Shown here piece by piece: positions 1 to 7,601 of a stretch of 64,000 nt of DNA. Each line of letters opens with the position of its first letter. Within the stretch, counting starts at the first letter, position 1. The stretch comes from Saccharopolyspora erythraea (lineage in GTDB: Bacteria > Actinomycetota > Actinomycetes > Mycobacteriales > Pseudonocardiaceae): positions 7,939,411 to 8,003,410 of the forward strand of contig NZ_CP054839.1 of NCBI RefSeq assembly GCF_018141105.1, written 5' to 3'. Under the pieces are notes generated by a model, which worked only from the letters and a program-made list of their open reading frames with translations, made no database searches and was not told where the DNA came from. Made by a program: the position numbers and the translations under genes.

Positions 1-32
1 AGCAAGTCCAACGGTCACCGAAAGGGCCCTCC

Positions 33-482
33 ATGTCCGCCGGAACTCTGGACCCCCGCGGGGTTCGCTTCACCGCAGCGTTGACCAGCGTGATCCTCGC
101 ACTCGGCCTGGTGACCGCGAGCTGGCGCGTGCTGGCCGCGCAGACCGTCCTCTTCGCGATGTGCGCGTTCATCGGGATGCGGCTGAACCCCTGGGGCTAC
201 GTGTACCGGCAGGCCGTGCAGCCACGGCTGTCCCCGGTCGCCGAGGCCGAGCGCGAGGACCCCGCGCCGGTGCGGTTCTCGCAGGGGGTCGGGTTCGTGT
301 TCACGCTGGTCGCGACGGTCGCCTATGCCGCGGGCTGGACTTCGCCCGGCCTCGTGGCGAACGCGTTGGCGCTGGTGGCGGCACTGCTCAACGCGGCGTT
401 CGGCTACTGCCTCGGCTGCCAGATGTACCTGGTGCTCCGTCGGTTCGCACCGGCCGGACTGTCCACAACAGACACTCGATAA
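33..482 (+). CDS. DUF4395 family membrane protein
   Basis: This 149-residue protein has hydrophobic segments near residues 13-50 and 83-135, with a conserved NPWG motif after the first pair and a CLGC (CxxC) pair near the last segment. This layout fits the DUF4395 family, whose members sit beside thioredoxin and sulfurtransferase genes. A rhodanese gene follows 29 bp downstream and SseC after it, so a role in membrane-associated thiol or sulfur chemistry is plausible, but no function is established. The ATG at 33 follows a GAAAGGG ribosome site. The upstream neighbour is outside the window. Confidence 0.8.
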   Translation: MSAGTLDPRGVRFTAALTSVILALGLVTASWRVLAAQTVLFAMCAFIGMRLNPWGYVYRQAVQPRLSPVAEAEREDPAPVRFSQGVGFVFTLVATVAYAAGWTSPGLVANALALVAALLNAAFGYCLGCQMYLVLRRFAPAGLSTTDTR

Positions 483-511
483 CCGACGAGATTGGAAGAA
501 GGAGTCGCTCG

Positions 512-1357
512 ATGAGTCGTGAAGAGGTCCTGGTCTCCACCGATTGGGCCGAGCAGAACCTGAACACCGACGGTGTCGTGTTCGCGGAGGTGGACGAGGA
601 CACGACCGCCTACGACGGCGGTCACATCCCCGGGGCCATCAAGCTGGACTGGAAGAACGAGCTGCAGGACCACGTCCGCCGCGACTTCGTCAACCGGGAG
701 GGCTTCGAGAAGCTGCTGTCCGCCAAGGGCATCGGCAACGACGACACCGTGATCCTCTACGGCGGCAACAACAACTGGTTCGCCGCCTACGCCTACTGGT
801 ACTTCAAGCTGTACGGGCACTCCGACGTCAAGCTGCTCGACGGCGGCCGCAAGAAGTGGGAGCTCGACGGCCGCGAGCTGACCAAGGAGGAGCCGAACCG
901 GGCCGCCACCGCCTACAAGGCGCAGGAGCCCGACGCCTCCATCCGCGCCTTCCGCGACGAGGTCGTCGACGCGATCGGCAACAAGAACCTCGTCGACGTG
1001 CGGTCGCCTGACGAGTTCGCAGGCAAGCTGCTGGCCCCGGCGCACCTGCCGCAGGAGTCCGCGCAGCGCGCCGGCCACATCCCGTCGGCGATCAACGTGC
1101 CGTGGAGCAAGGCTGCCAACGAGGACGGCACCTTCAAGTCCGACGAGGAGCTGAAGCAGGTCTACGGCGAGGCCGGGCTGGACACCGGCAAGGACACCAT
1201 CGCCTACTGCCGGATCGGGGAGCGTTCGTCGCACACCTGGTTCGTGCTCCGGGAACTGCTCGGGCACACCAACGTCAAGAACTACGACGGTTCGTGGACC
1301 GAGTACGGCTCGCTGGTCGGCGTGCCGATCGAGAACCCCCAGGAACAGGGAGCGTGA
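512..1357 (+). CDS. cysA: Thiosulfate sulfurtransferase (two-domain rhodanese)
   Basis: The 281-residue protein has two rhodanese domains. The first carries the GHIPGAIKLDW signature without a catalytic cysteine. The second has HIPSAINVPW and the active-site loop CRIGERSSHTW, so only this domain should carry the persulfide. Such enzymes move sulfane sulfur from thiosulfate to cyanide or other acceptors. The ATG at 512 follows GGAAGAAGGAG. The downstream SseC gene begins 2 bp after the stop, as in the M. tuberculosis cysA-sseC pair. The symbol follows mycobacterial usage and should not be confused with the sulfate permease CysA. Confidence 0.9.
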   Translation: MSREEVLVSTDWAEQNLNTDGVVFAEVDEDTTAYDGGHIPGAIKLDWKNELQDHVRRDFVNREGFEKLLSAKGIGNDDTVILYGGNNNWFAAYAYWYFKLYGHSDVKLLDGGRKKWELDGRELTKEEPNRAATAYKAQEPDASIRAFRDEVVDAIGNKNLVDVRSPDEFAGKLLAPAHLPQESAQRAGHIPSAINVPWSKAANEDGTFKSDEELKQVYGEAGLDTGKDTIAYCRIGERSSHTWFVLRELLGHTNVKNYDGSWTEYGSLVGVPIENPQEQGA

Positions 1358-1359
1358 GC

Positions 1360-1665
1360 ATGAGCGCCAACGGATGCGGTGCGCCGCAGCAGGGCACCAC
1401 GACGGTCGCCGCCGACACCGACCAGGTGGTGGTGACCGGCAAGGTGCGCGCCGGTGACCAGCCGGTGGGCGGTGCGTTCGTCCGGCTGCTGGACGGCTCC
1501 GGCGAGTTCACCGCCGAGGTCGTGTCGTCGGCCGAGGGCGAATTCACCTTCTACGCGGCGCCGGGCAGCTGGACCGTCCGCGCGCTGCACCGGGACGGCA
1601 AGGGCCAGGCCGACGTCTCGGCCGAGGGCCCGGGCGTCCACCCGGTGGACATCGCGGTGGCCTGA
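1360..1665 (+). CDS. sseC: SseC-like protein (DUF1416)
   Basis: This 101-residue protein is a small beta-rich DUF1416 domain: an N-terminal CGAPQQG, then VTGKV, a PVGGAFVRLLD strand pair and FTFYAAPGSWTVRAL, resembling a transthyretin or carboxypeptidase-regulatory fold. It is the usual partner of the actinobacterial rhodanese upstream. Its role is unproven, with sulfur metabolism inferred from linkage. The ATG at 1360 sits 7 nt after GGGAG and is preferred. An in-frame GTG at 1354 overlaps the rhodanese stop but is too close to that ribosome site. A strong hairpin follows 18 bp after the stop. Confidence 0.85.
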   Translation: MSANGCGAPQQGTTTVAADTDQVVVTGKVRAGDQPVGGAFVRLLDGSGEFTAEVVSSAEGEFTFYAAPGSWTVRALHRDGKGQADVSAEGPGVHPVDIAVA

Positions 1666-1683
1666 CGGCTGGAGCAGGCCGAG

Positions 1684-1717
1684 AAGGGGCCGGTGCCGAT
1701 CGCGGCACCGGCCCCTT
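1684..1717 (+). terminator. Terminator hairpin after the cysA-sseC unit
   Basis: A perfect 15-bp stem (AAGGGGCCGGTGCCG and its complement) closes a 4-nt ATCG loop, 18 bp after the sseC stop. There is no long U tract, as is common in high-GC actinomycetes. Confidence 0.8.
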
Positions 1718-1729
1718 CGGCGTCTCAGC

Positions 1730-1782
1730 GCCTGTTGTTTCCGCCACCGGAACCGCTGCGCGAGGTGAGTGCGCAGACAGGC
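1730..1782. repeat. Short derivative of the dispersed palindromic repeat (copy D)
   Basis: The interval begins GCCTGT and ends ACAGGC. It holds the TTCCGCCACCGGAACCG block found near the right end of the full copy at 63652-63850, and the flanking CACTCAG also matches that copy's right flank. It lies between a plus-strand unit (sseC) and the 3' end of a minus-strand methyltransferase whose stop codon is at 1785-1787. It looks like an internally deleted member of the same family. Because it is short, homology is likely but not certain. Confidence 0.55.
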
Positions 1783-1784
1783 AC

Positions 1785-2561
1785 TCAGCGGCCCGCGGCG
1801 GCCTTGGAGTGCAGCAGCGCGAAGGCGCGCTCGTCGCGGTCCTGGGCCGCCGGGTCCGAGCCCTCGGTGCAGCCGACGGTGACGAAGTCGAGCACGTCCC
1901 AGCCGGTGCGGTCGAACAGCCTGCGCAGGCCGGTCTCGGAGAAGATCCAGAAGTTGGTGGCGTCGTTGTTGGCCTCCCGCGGGTCCAGCAGGTAGGCCAC
2001 CGGCTGGTCCTTCAGCCGCGTCTGGTGGTCGGGGGCGAGCTGGGCGATCCGGGTGGAGACGAAGCACAGGTCGGCCCGCGCCGACAGCGCCTCCAGCACG
2101 TAGAACGGGTTCTTCAGGTGGTAGAGCAGCCCGAGGAAGAACACCGCGTGGTAGTGCTCGGCGGGCAGGTCGAACTGGCTGTCCAGGTCGATCTCGTGCA
2201 CCCGCGTGGACGACGACAGCTCCTCCACCAGCCTGCGGGCGCCGCGCAGGCCGTTGAAGTTCGTCGGCGCGTTGTCGATCAGGTCGACCTGGCAGCCGAG
2301 CTCGGACTCCAGGAAGAAACCGAAGTCGCCGTCGGCCGCGCCGATGTCGGCGACGCGGCCGCCCGCGATGGAGTCGAACACCGAGCGCCGCGGCCCGGAC
2401 AGCAGCGCGTCCAGGTGCAGGATGTTGGCCATCGTGTCGTACGGGTACCAGCCGAACTCGGCGGGCGCGATCTTCTCCTTGCGGGCGAGCAGGTCCTCCC
2501 GGTAGGCCAGCGCCCGCTCGCGCAGGGTGTCGAAGTCCATCAGTTCCGTCCAGTTCCTCAC
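1785..2561 (-). CDS. Class I SAM-dependent methyltransferase
   Basis: The protein has up to 258 residues. The SAM-binding motif I is VADIGAADGDFGFFLE at about 88-103, followed by an acidic motif (VDLIDNAPTNF) and a post-motif region FFLGLLYHLKNPFYVL. The last segment recalls the DUF1698/CmoB-like group of tRNA wobble-uridine modifying enzymes, but substrate assignment is not possible from sequence alone. The start is ambiguous: GTG at 2561 gives 258 residues and ATG at 2540 gives 251, and neither has a strong ribosome site. The gene is convergent with sseC and its stop abuts the repeat at 1730-1782. Confidence 0.75.
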   Translation of the reverse strand: MRNWTELMDFDTLRERALAYREDLLARKEKIAPAEFGWYPYDTMANILHLDALLSGPRRSVFDSIAGGRVADIGAADGDFGFFLESELGCQVDLIDNAPTNFNGLRGARRLVEELSSSTRVHEIDLDSQFDLPAEHYHAVFFLGLLYHLKNPFYVLEALSARADLCFVSTRIAQLAPDHQTRLKDQPVAYLLDPREANNDATNFWIFSETGLRRLFDRTGWDVLDFVTVGCTEGSDPAAQDRDERAFALLHSKAAAGR

Positions 2562-2632
2562 CTGATGCGTCGCCCCAGATCATGCCCGACGCCACACCCC
2601 ACCGGGGCCTCGCGGTGGTTATCCTCTTGCAC

Positions 2633-2743
2633 GTGGACCTGATTGCTTTCCTGCACTACTCGCTCGTCGGCATGCTCGGCCTCGCCACCATCGCGGTGCT
2701 GTGGTTCGCCTTCTACGTGGTGTACCGCCTCTACAACGACTGA
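2633..2743 (+). CDS. Small single-span membrane protein (about 36 residues)
   Basis: A GTG-initiated frame encodes about 36 residues with one hydrophobic helix (residues about 8-30, containing LVGMLGLATIAVLWFAFYVV) and a polar end YRLYND. A further in-frame GTG at 2615 would add six residues. It ends 26 bp before the nitrobindin-like gene and is divergent from the methyltransferase. The clean helix-plus-charged-tail organisation and third-position GC support coding. No strong ribosome site is visible, so a leaderless start is possible. No family could be named. Confidence 0.5.
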   Translation: MDLIAFLHYSLVGMLGLATIAVLWFAFYVVYRLYND

Positions 2744-2769
2744 GCTCCTGACCAGGTAACCTTCGTCCG

Positions 2770-3408
2770 ATGACTTCGAGTGACCAGCCGGAGCGCGGCT
2801 CGGGCGACGCGGCCGTGCAGGCCGCCGCCGAGCGCGCCGAGCAGACCCGCGGGCGCAACGTCCCGCAGTTCGACGACCTGCCCGGCGTCGGCGACACCGC
2901 GAACCTGCGGCTCGGCGCGGAGCTGAACCAGGCGTGCCTGGCGCTGCTGCCGCTCGTCGGCGTGTGGCGCGGCGACGGCGAGGCCAAGCACCCTGCGCTG
3001 CCGGAGTCGTACTGGTTCCGCCAGCAGGTGACCTTCGCCCACGACGGGCGGCCGTTCGTGTTCTACGAGAGCCGCGCATGGCGCCTCGACCGCGAGGGCG
3101 GTGAGGTCGTCGCGCCCGACTTCCGCGAGGTCGGCTGGCTGCGCCCGCAGGCCGACGACACCATCGAGTTCCTGCTGGTGCACGCGGGTGGCGTCTCGGA
3201 GATGTTCTTCGGCAAGCCGCGCAACCAGACCACCTGGGAGTTCGCCACCGACGCGGTGATCCGCACGCCCAGCGCCGAGGACGCCACCGCCGCGAGCCGC
3301 CTCTACGGCGTCGTGGAGGGTGCGCTGGCCTACGTCGAGGAGCGCGCGACCTCCGAGCACGAGCTCCAGCCGCGCCTGTCGGCCAAGCTGGACCGCGTCG
3401 TCGGCTGA
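2770..3408 (+). CDS. Nitrobindin-like (FABP-fold) protein lacking the heme histidine
   Basis: The 212-residue protein has a poorly conserved N-terminal extension of about 50 residues, then a beta-barrel domain starting LLPLVGVWRGDGEAKHPA, the GxWxGxG signature of nitrobindins. True nitrobindins bind heme through a C-terminal histidine in a segment like LQxHLxAxL. Here that position reads LQPRLSAKL, with Arg in place of His. It therefore matches the ferric nitrobindin-like group (M. tuberculosis Rv0813c type), whose function is unknown. Its neighbours cysA, sseC and pabC agree with that orthology. A strong terminator follows 17 bp after the stop. Confidence 0.85.
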   Translation: MTSSDQPERGSGDAAVQAAAERAEQTRGRNVPQFDDLPGVGDTANLRLGAELNQACLALLPLVGVWRGDGEAKHPALPESYWFRQQVTFAHDGRPFVFYESRAWRLDREGGEVVAPDFREVGWLRPQADDTIEFLLVHAGGVSEMFFGKPRNQTTWEFATDAVIRTPSAEDATAASRLYGVVEGALAYVEERATSEHELQPRLSAKLDRVVG

Positions 3409-3424
3409 TCCCCTCGGAACCCGC

Positions 3425-3456
3425 GAAGGGCCCGCTCGTGCGCGAGCGGGCCCTTC
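3425..3456 (+). terminator. Terminator hairpin after the nitrobindin-like gene
   Basis: A perfect 14-bp stem GAAGGGCCCGCTCG with loop TGCG lies 17 bp after the stop codon. Confidence 0.8.
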
Positions 3457-3464
3457 GTGCCGGC

Positions 3465-3533
3465 AGCCTGTCTTTGATCTTCGAAGCGGCACCGGCCGCT
3501 TGGCCCACCCTCGTGGTGAGTTCGAAGACAGCC
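3465..3533. repeat. Deletion derivative of the dispersed palindromic repeat (copy C)
   Basis: The left 45 bp match the left ends of the full copies, including GATCTT, the hairpin AAGCGGC-accg-GCCGCTT and the conserved TGGCCCACC. The sequence then jumps straight to a right end, GTTCGAAGACAGCC, which is complementary to the left end. The whole central hairpin is missing. It lies between the terminator of a plus-strand gene and the stop codon (3545-3547) of minus-strand pabC. Confidence 0.75.
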
Positions 3534-3544
3534 GCCGAGCGGGC

Positions 3545-4393
3545 TCAGTAGTTCGACTCGTAGAGCTTGCTGAGCTCGGCGTGCAGGTCGGCGTCGGCGG
3601 CGATGCGGGTGCCGTCGACGGTGTGCACCTGGGTGAGCAGCCGGACGCTGGAGGCCAGCCAGAGCCCGTCGGCCCGCAGCAGCTCCTCGGCGGGGAAGGT
3701 CTCCACCCGGGTCTGCCAGCCCGCCTCCTCCGCGGCGCGGAACACCGCGCCCTGCGTGGTGCCCCGCAGGATGCCGGTGCTGGGCGGAGTGGTGTAGAGG
3801 GTGCGGCCCTTGGCGAGCACGACGGTGGAGGTCGGTCCCTCCAGGACCGTGCCGTCGGTGGCCACGAAGATGACCTCGTCGGCGCCTCGGGACTCAGCCT
3901 CCCGCATCGCGGCCATGTTGACCGCGTAGGACAGGGTCTTGGCCGACAGCAGCAGCCAGGGGGCGCGCTCCATCAGGTCGGGCGCGATGCCGCGGTCCAG
4001 GGTCGCCACGGACACGCCGTCCCGGCGCTTGCGGATCGTGTCCGGCCCGATCTGCATGCCCATCGCGAAAGCCGAGGGGGTGCCGTCACCGCCGTCGACG
4101 CCGCGCGAGCAGACCAGCTTGAGCGCCATCTGCCCGTCGGTCTCCCACGGCCAGTTGTCGATCACGGCGTCCACCGCGCGCTCCCACGCGGACCGCTCCG
4201 GCAGCCGCATCTCGAGCAGCCGGGCGGAGCGCTCCAGCCGGTCCAGGTGCGGCCCGAGCTCCCGCGGCTTGCGGTCGGCGACCAGGATCGTCTCGAAGAC
4301 GCCGTCCCCGCGCATCACGCTGAGGTCGTCAGCGCGCAGCAGCGGCGCCTCCGGATCGGCCAGGGTCCCGTCTAGAAGTGCCAGTACGCGCAT
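3545..4393 (-). CDS. pabC: Aminodeoxychorismate lyase / class IV aminotransferase
   Basis: This 282-residue fold-type IV PLP enzyme has MRGDGVFETI near the N-terminus, the Schiff-base lysine near residue 152 in SAKTLSYAVN, and the class IV motif EGPTSTVVL followed by TPPSTGILRGTTQ. It most likely converts 4-amino-4-deoxychorismate to p-aminobenzoate and pyruvate for folate synthesis. A branched-chain or D-amino-acid aminotransferase is the alternative, because this family is hard to separate by sequence. Location beside the nitrobindin-like gene matches the actinobacterial Rv0812 context. Confidence 0.75.
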   Translation of the reverse strand: MRVLALLDGTLADPEAPLLRADDLSVMRGDGVFETILVADRKPRELGPHLDRLERSARLLEMRLPERSAWERAVDAVIDNWPWETDGQMALKLVCSRGVDGGDGTPSAFAMGMQIGPDTIRKRRDGVSVATLDRGIAPDLMERAPWLLLSAKTLSYAVNMAAMREAESRGADEVIFVATDGTVLEGPTSTVVLAKGRTLYTTPPSTGILRGTTQGAVFRAAEEAGWQTRVETFPAEELLRADGLWLASSVRLLTQVHTVDGTRIAADADLHAELSKLYESNY

Positions 4394-4515
4394 GAGCGCA
4401 GCCTAGGACCTCCGGCGCGATCCCGACCGGCGGCATCCGGCTGCGACCCGGTCCGCGGCTGCGCGGAGTTACGATCGATGAGGCCAAGCCGACGCGCCGA
4501 ACACAGGAGCAGGCA

Positions 4516-4959
4516 GTGACAGACCGGGGATCGCTGCGCAGCACCCTGCACCAGCGCGGCATGCGGATGACCCCGCAGCGCCAGCTCGTGCTGGACGCGG
4601 TGCGCGAGCTGGAGCACGCCACGCCGGAGCAGGTCTGCAAACGGGTCCAGGGCACCGCCGCGACGATCAACATCACCACCGTCTACCGGGCGCTGGACCT
4701 GCTGGAGGAGCTCGGGCTGGTCCGCCACACCCACCTCGGGCACGGCGCACCCACCTACTCGGTCGAAGAGCACGAGCACGTGCACCTGGTGTGCCACCGC
4801 TGCGACGACATCGACGAGGTCCCGACCGAGCTGCTCGGCGACCTCGCCGACCGGCTCGACGCGGCGCGCGGCTTCACCCTGGACGCCACGCACCTGGCGT
4901 TGTCCGGTGTGTGCCGCAAGTGCCGCGAAGCAACCCCCCACGTCGAGGAGCGTCGATGA
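4516..4959 (+). CDS. Fur-family metalloregulator
   Basis: This 147-residue Fur-type repressor begins with a winged helix (RMTPQRQLVLDAV; ITTVYRALDLLEELGLV). Its dimerisation domain has HEHVHLVCHRC and CRKC, giving the two CxxC pairs of the structural zinc site. Which metal it senses (Fe, Zn, Mn, Ni) or whether it senses peroxide cannot be decided. Translation starts at a GTG at 4516 after GGAGCAGG. Its TGA overlaps the ATG of ygfZ by 4 nt, so the two are probably translationally coupled, which links regulation to Fe-S maintenance. Confidence 0.9.
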   Translation: MTDRGSLRSTLHQRGMRMTPQRQLVLDAVRELEHATPEQVCKRVQGTAATINITTVYRALDLLEELGLVRHTHLGHGAPTYSVEEHEHVHLVCHRCDDIDEVPTELLGDLADRLDAARGFTLDATHLALSGVCRKCREATPHVEERR

Positions 4960-6098
4960 ACTCACCCTTGCTGGAGCTGCCCGGCGCGGTCCCGCCGCCG
5001 GACGACTCGGCGGACCCCGGAGTGCCGTGGCACTTCGGCGACCCGTTCGCCGAGCAGCGCTCCGCGACCAGGTCGGCCGTGGTGGTCGACCGGTCGCACC
5101 GGCAGGTGATCGCGGTGCCCGGCGAGGAGCGGCTGAGCTGGCTGCACCTGGTCCTGTCGCAGCACATGACCGAGCTCCCGGACGGCCGGGCCACCGAGGC
5201 GCTGGTGCTGGACAGCCACGGCCACGTCGACTGCCACGTGATGGTCGCCCACCACGAGGGCGTCGTGTACCTGGACACCGAGCCGGGCGCGCAGGCGACC
5301 AGCGCGTTGCCGAGCCTCGGCGTGGACGGCAGGCAGTCGCTGCTGGAGTACCTGGAGGCGATGCGGTTCTGGTCCAAGGTCGAGCCGCGCGACGCGAGCG
5401 AGGAGTTCGCGCTGCTGTCGGTCATCGGCCCGGACGCCGCCCAGCTCCTGTCGAAGTTCGCGACCGTCCCGTCCGGAGGCGACGAGGTCGCCGGCCTGCC
5501 GGGCGGCGGGTTCGTCCGGACGGTCCCGTTCCGCGGGCTGTTCACCGCCGACCTGGTGGTGCCGCGCGCGGACCTGGTCGAGTGGTGGACGAAGCTGACC
5601 GACGCGGGCGTGCGTCCGGCCGGGACGATGGCCTACGACGCGCTGCGGGTCGAGGCGCTGCGTCCGAGGGTCGGATTCGAGACCGACGACCGCGCGATCC
5701 CGCACGAACTGGGCTGGGTGCACGTCGCCGCACACGTTGCCAAGGGCTGCTACCGCGGTCAGGAGACCGTGTCCAAGGTGCACAACGTCGGCAAGCCGCC
5801 GCGGCGGATGGTGCTGCTGCACCTGGACGGCTCGGTGGAGATCCGGCCGGAGACCGGTGATCCGGTGTGGCACGGGGAGCGCAAGGTCGGCCGGGTCGGG
5901 ACGGTGGTCCTGCACCACGAGCTGGGCCCGGTCGCGCTGGCGCTGCTCAAGCGCACCGCACCGGTGGACACCGAGCTGGTGGCGGGCGACCCGGAGCAGG
6001 ACCGGGCGGTAGCCGCGGCCGTCGACCCCGACTCGGTCCCGCCGGACACCGGCGAGCCGCCGGGGAGGATCGCCGCGCAGGGCCTGAAGGGCCGCTGA
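4956..6098 (+). CDS. ygfZ: Folate-binding Fe-S cluster maintenance protein YgfZ
   Basis: This 380-residue member of the YgfZ/GcvT family contains the diagnostic KGCYRGQETVSKVHN motif at about residues 263-277. YgfZ-type proteins bind tetrahydrofolate and support assembly or repair of Fe-S enzymes such as MiaB. The ATG overlaps the fur-family stop (ATGA), which fixes this start and indicates one transcript. The C-terminal about 35 residues after VAGDPEQD are charged and proline-rich and probably disordered. Confidence 0.88.
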   Translation: MNSPLLELPGAVPPPDDSADPGVPWHFGDPFAEQRSATRSAVVVDRSHRQVIAVPGEERLSWLHLVLSQHMTELPDGRATEALVLDSHGHVDCHVMVAHHEGVVYLDTEPGAQATSALPSLGVDGRQSLLEYLEAMRFWSKVEPRDASEEFALLSVIGPDAAQLLSKFATVPSGGDEVAGLPGGGFVRTVPFRGLFTADLVVPRADLVEWWTKLTDAGVRPAGTMAYDALRVEALRPRVGFETDDRAIPHELGWVHVAAHVAKGCYRGQETVSKVHNVGKPPRRMVLLHLDGSVEIRPETGDPVWHGERKVGRVGTVVLHHELGPVALALLKRTAPVDTELVAGDPEQDRAVAAAVDPDSVPPDTGEPPGRIAAQGLKGR

Positions 6099-6204
6099 TC
6101 ATCCGCCGCGCGCCCGCGCCGGCCGCCGCCCGGCGCCGCCGGTGGAGCCGAGTGGTGCGGACGATCCCCGCGCGCCGGGGCCGCGCTGTGCCAGTATCGA
6201 CGGC

Positions 6205-6921
6205 ATGACAGCTCTGCCGAACGGCACGGTCCTGTCCGTGGCACCGACGGGGGTGCACTCCGCCGACGACGTACCGGGTCTGCCGGTCTCGCCGGAGGAG
6301 GTCGCCCGCTCGGTGGCCGACTGCGAGCGCGTCGGCGCGTCGGTGGTCGACCTGTTCCCGCGGGCCGACACCGTCCTCGCCGACGTGGTGATGGCGGTGC
6401 GGGAGCGGTCGACGCAGCTCATCCGCATCACCGCGCACGCCCGGTCCGAGCCGCTGGGCGCGCTGCTGGACTCCGGAGCCGACATCGTCGTCTGCCCGCT
6501 CGGCGCACCCGACGGGTTCGCCGACGACCTCCGGGCGCGGGCCGCCGCGCTGGGCACGGCCGTCCACTACGAGGCGACCAGCCTCGACGAGCTGCGCAAG
6601 CTGCCCCCGGACGCCTCGCACGTGGTGCTGGTGTTTGACGGGCAGGGTATGCCTGGTGACGTGCGGACGTTCTCGGCGGCGCTGGATCTGCTGCCCGAAG
6701 GGGTCTCCTACACCGCGGCCGGTGCGGGAGACGCGAGCATGCCGGTGATGCTGGCGGCGCTCGCCGCGGGCGGTCACCTGCGGGTCGGGCTGGCCGACAC
6801 CACCGAGTACGCCGAGGACACCCCGGCCCGCGACAACGCGCAGCTCGTCGCGCGTGCCGCCGGACTGGCCAAGATCGCCCAACGACCTCCGCTGGCCGAC
6901 GCCGCGGAGGTCCTCACCTGA
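6205..6921 (+). CDS. BKACE-like (DUF849) protein, probably catalytically altered
   Basis: The 238-residue protein has the N-terminal signature of 3-keto-5-aminohexanoate cleavage enzymes: SVAPTGVHSADDVPGLPVSPEEVA followed by CERVGASVVDL. In active family members this strand continues as HxHxR, where the two histidines bind zinc. Here it reads VDLFPRAD and has no histidine. The chain is also shorter than the usual 270-310 residues. I infer a TIM-barrel homologue that has lost the beta-keto acid cleavage chemistry, or that uses another mechanism. The ATG at 6205 was chosen because upstream codons show no conservation. Confidence 0.65.
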   Translation: MTALPNGTVLSVAPTGVHSADDVPGLPVSPEEVARSVADCERVGASVVDLFPRADTVLADVVMAVRERSTQLIRITAHARSEPLGALLDSGADIVVCPLGAPDGFADDLRARAAALGTAVHYEATSLDELRKLPPDASHVVLVFDGQGMPGDVRTFSAALDLLPEGVSYTAAGAGDASMPVMLAALAAGGHLRVGLADTTEYAEDTPARDNAQLVARAAGLAKIAQRPPLADAAEVLT

Positions 6922-6988
6922 CAGCAGTGCCCGGACGAGGTCAGCGGAAGTGCTGGCGGGTACGCACGAGTTACCGGAGGATGGACAC

Positions 6989-7549
6989 GTGATCGAAGTC
7001 CGCCCGGGTGGACGGCGCCGAATCGACAGGGTCCTGTCCCCGGATTACGCCAGTGGCATCGAGGAACGCGAGCTGGGCGAGGTCCGCGGGCTTCGCGACG
7101 AGGCCGCGCAGGAGGAGACCGACCTCTCCTACCTGCGCAGGGTGCTGCACGCGCGGATCGACATCGTGCGCGCAGAGCAGCGCAGGCGGCGCGATGGCGG
7201 CTCCGCCTCGGTGGTCGAGCAGCTGGTCAACATCCTGTCCGACAACGCGGTCGGCCCGGCCGCCGGTTCCGGGCGGTACCAGACGATCGAGCCGTCGCGG
7301 GCCGAGGCGCACCGCAGGCACGTCGAGGCGCTGGTCTCCGACGTCGACCTCTCCGACGTGATGTCGCTGTCGGACGCCAAGCTCGACACCACGCTGCACC
7401 ACTACACCGCCGAGGAGGACTCGGTGTCGGCGCGGCGCCGCGAGGTGCAGCAGGTCGTCGACCGGCTCAACGCCGAGATCGCCCGCCGCTACCGGGAGGG
7501 CGCGGCCTCGGTCGACCAGCTCCTGGCGGAGGAACGCGACAAGTCGTGA
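6989..7549 (+). CDS. rsiG: RsiG-like c-di-GMP-binding anti-sigma factor
   Basis: This 186-residue, mostly helical protein starts at GTG 6989, 8 nt after GGAGG. RsiG of Streptomyces binds c-di-GMP with two copies of E(X3)S(X2)R(X3)Q(X3)D on antiparallel helices, and the ligand then lets it hold the sporulation sigma factor WhiG. The second copy here is exact (E143, S147, R150, Q154, D158). The first is E43, S47, R50, His54, D58, with His replacing Gln. A GGDEF-EAL enzyme at 28283-30448 could influence its ligand level. The sigma partner is not in the window, and the symbol rests on the motif. Confidence 0.8.
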   Translation: MIEVRPGGRRRIDRVLSPDYASGIEERELGEVRGLRDEAAQEETDLSYLRRVLHARIDIVRAEQRRRRDGGSASVVEQLVNILSDNAVGPAAGSGRYQTIEPSRAEAHRRHVEALVSDVDLSDVMSLSDAKLDTTLHHYTAEEDSVSARRREVQQVVDRLNAEIARRYREGAASVDQLLAEERDKS

Positions 7550-7601
7550 GGACCGGCGGGCCGGTGGACCCGGCCGAACCACCGACCCACCGGGTCCGGT
7601 C

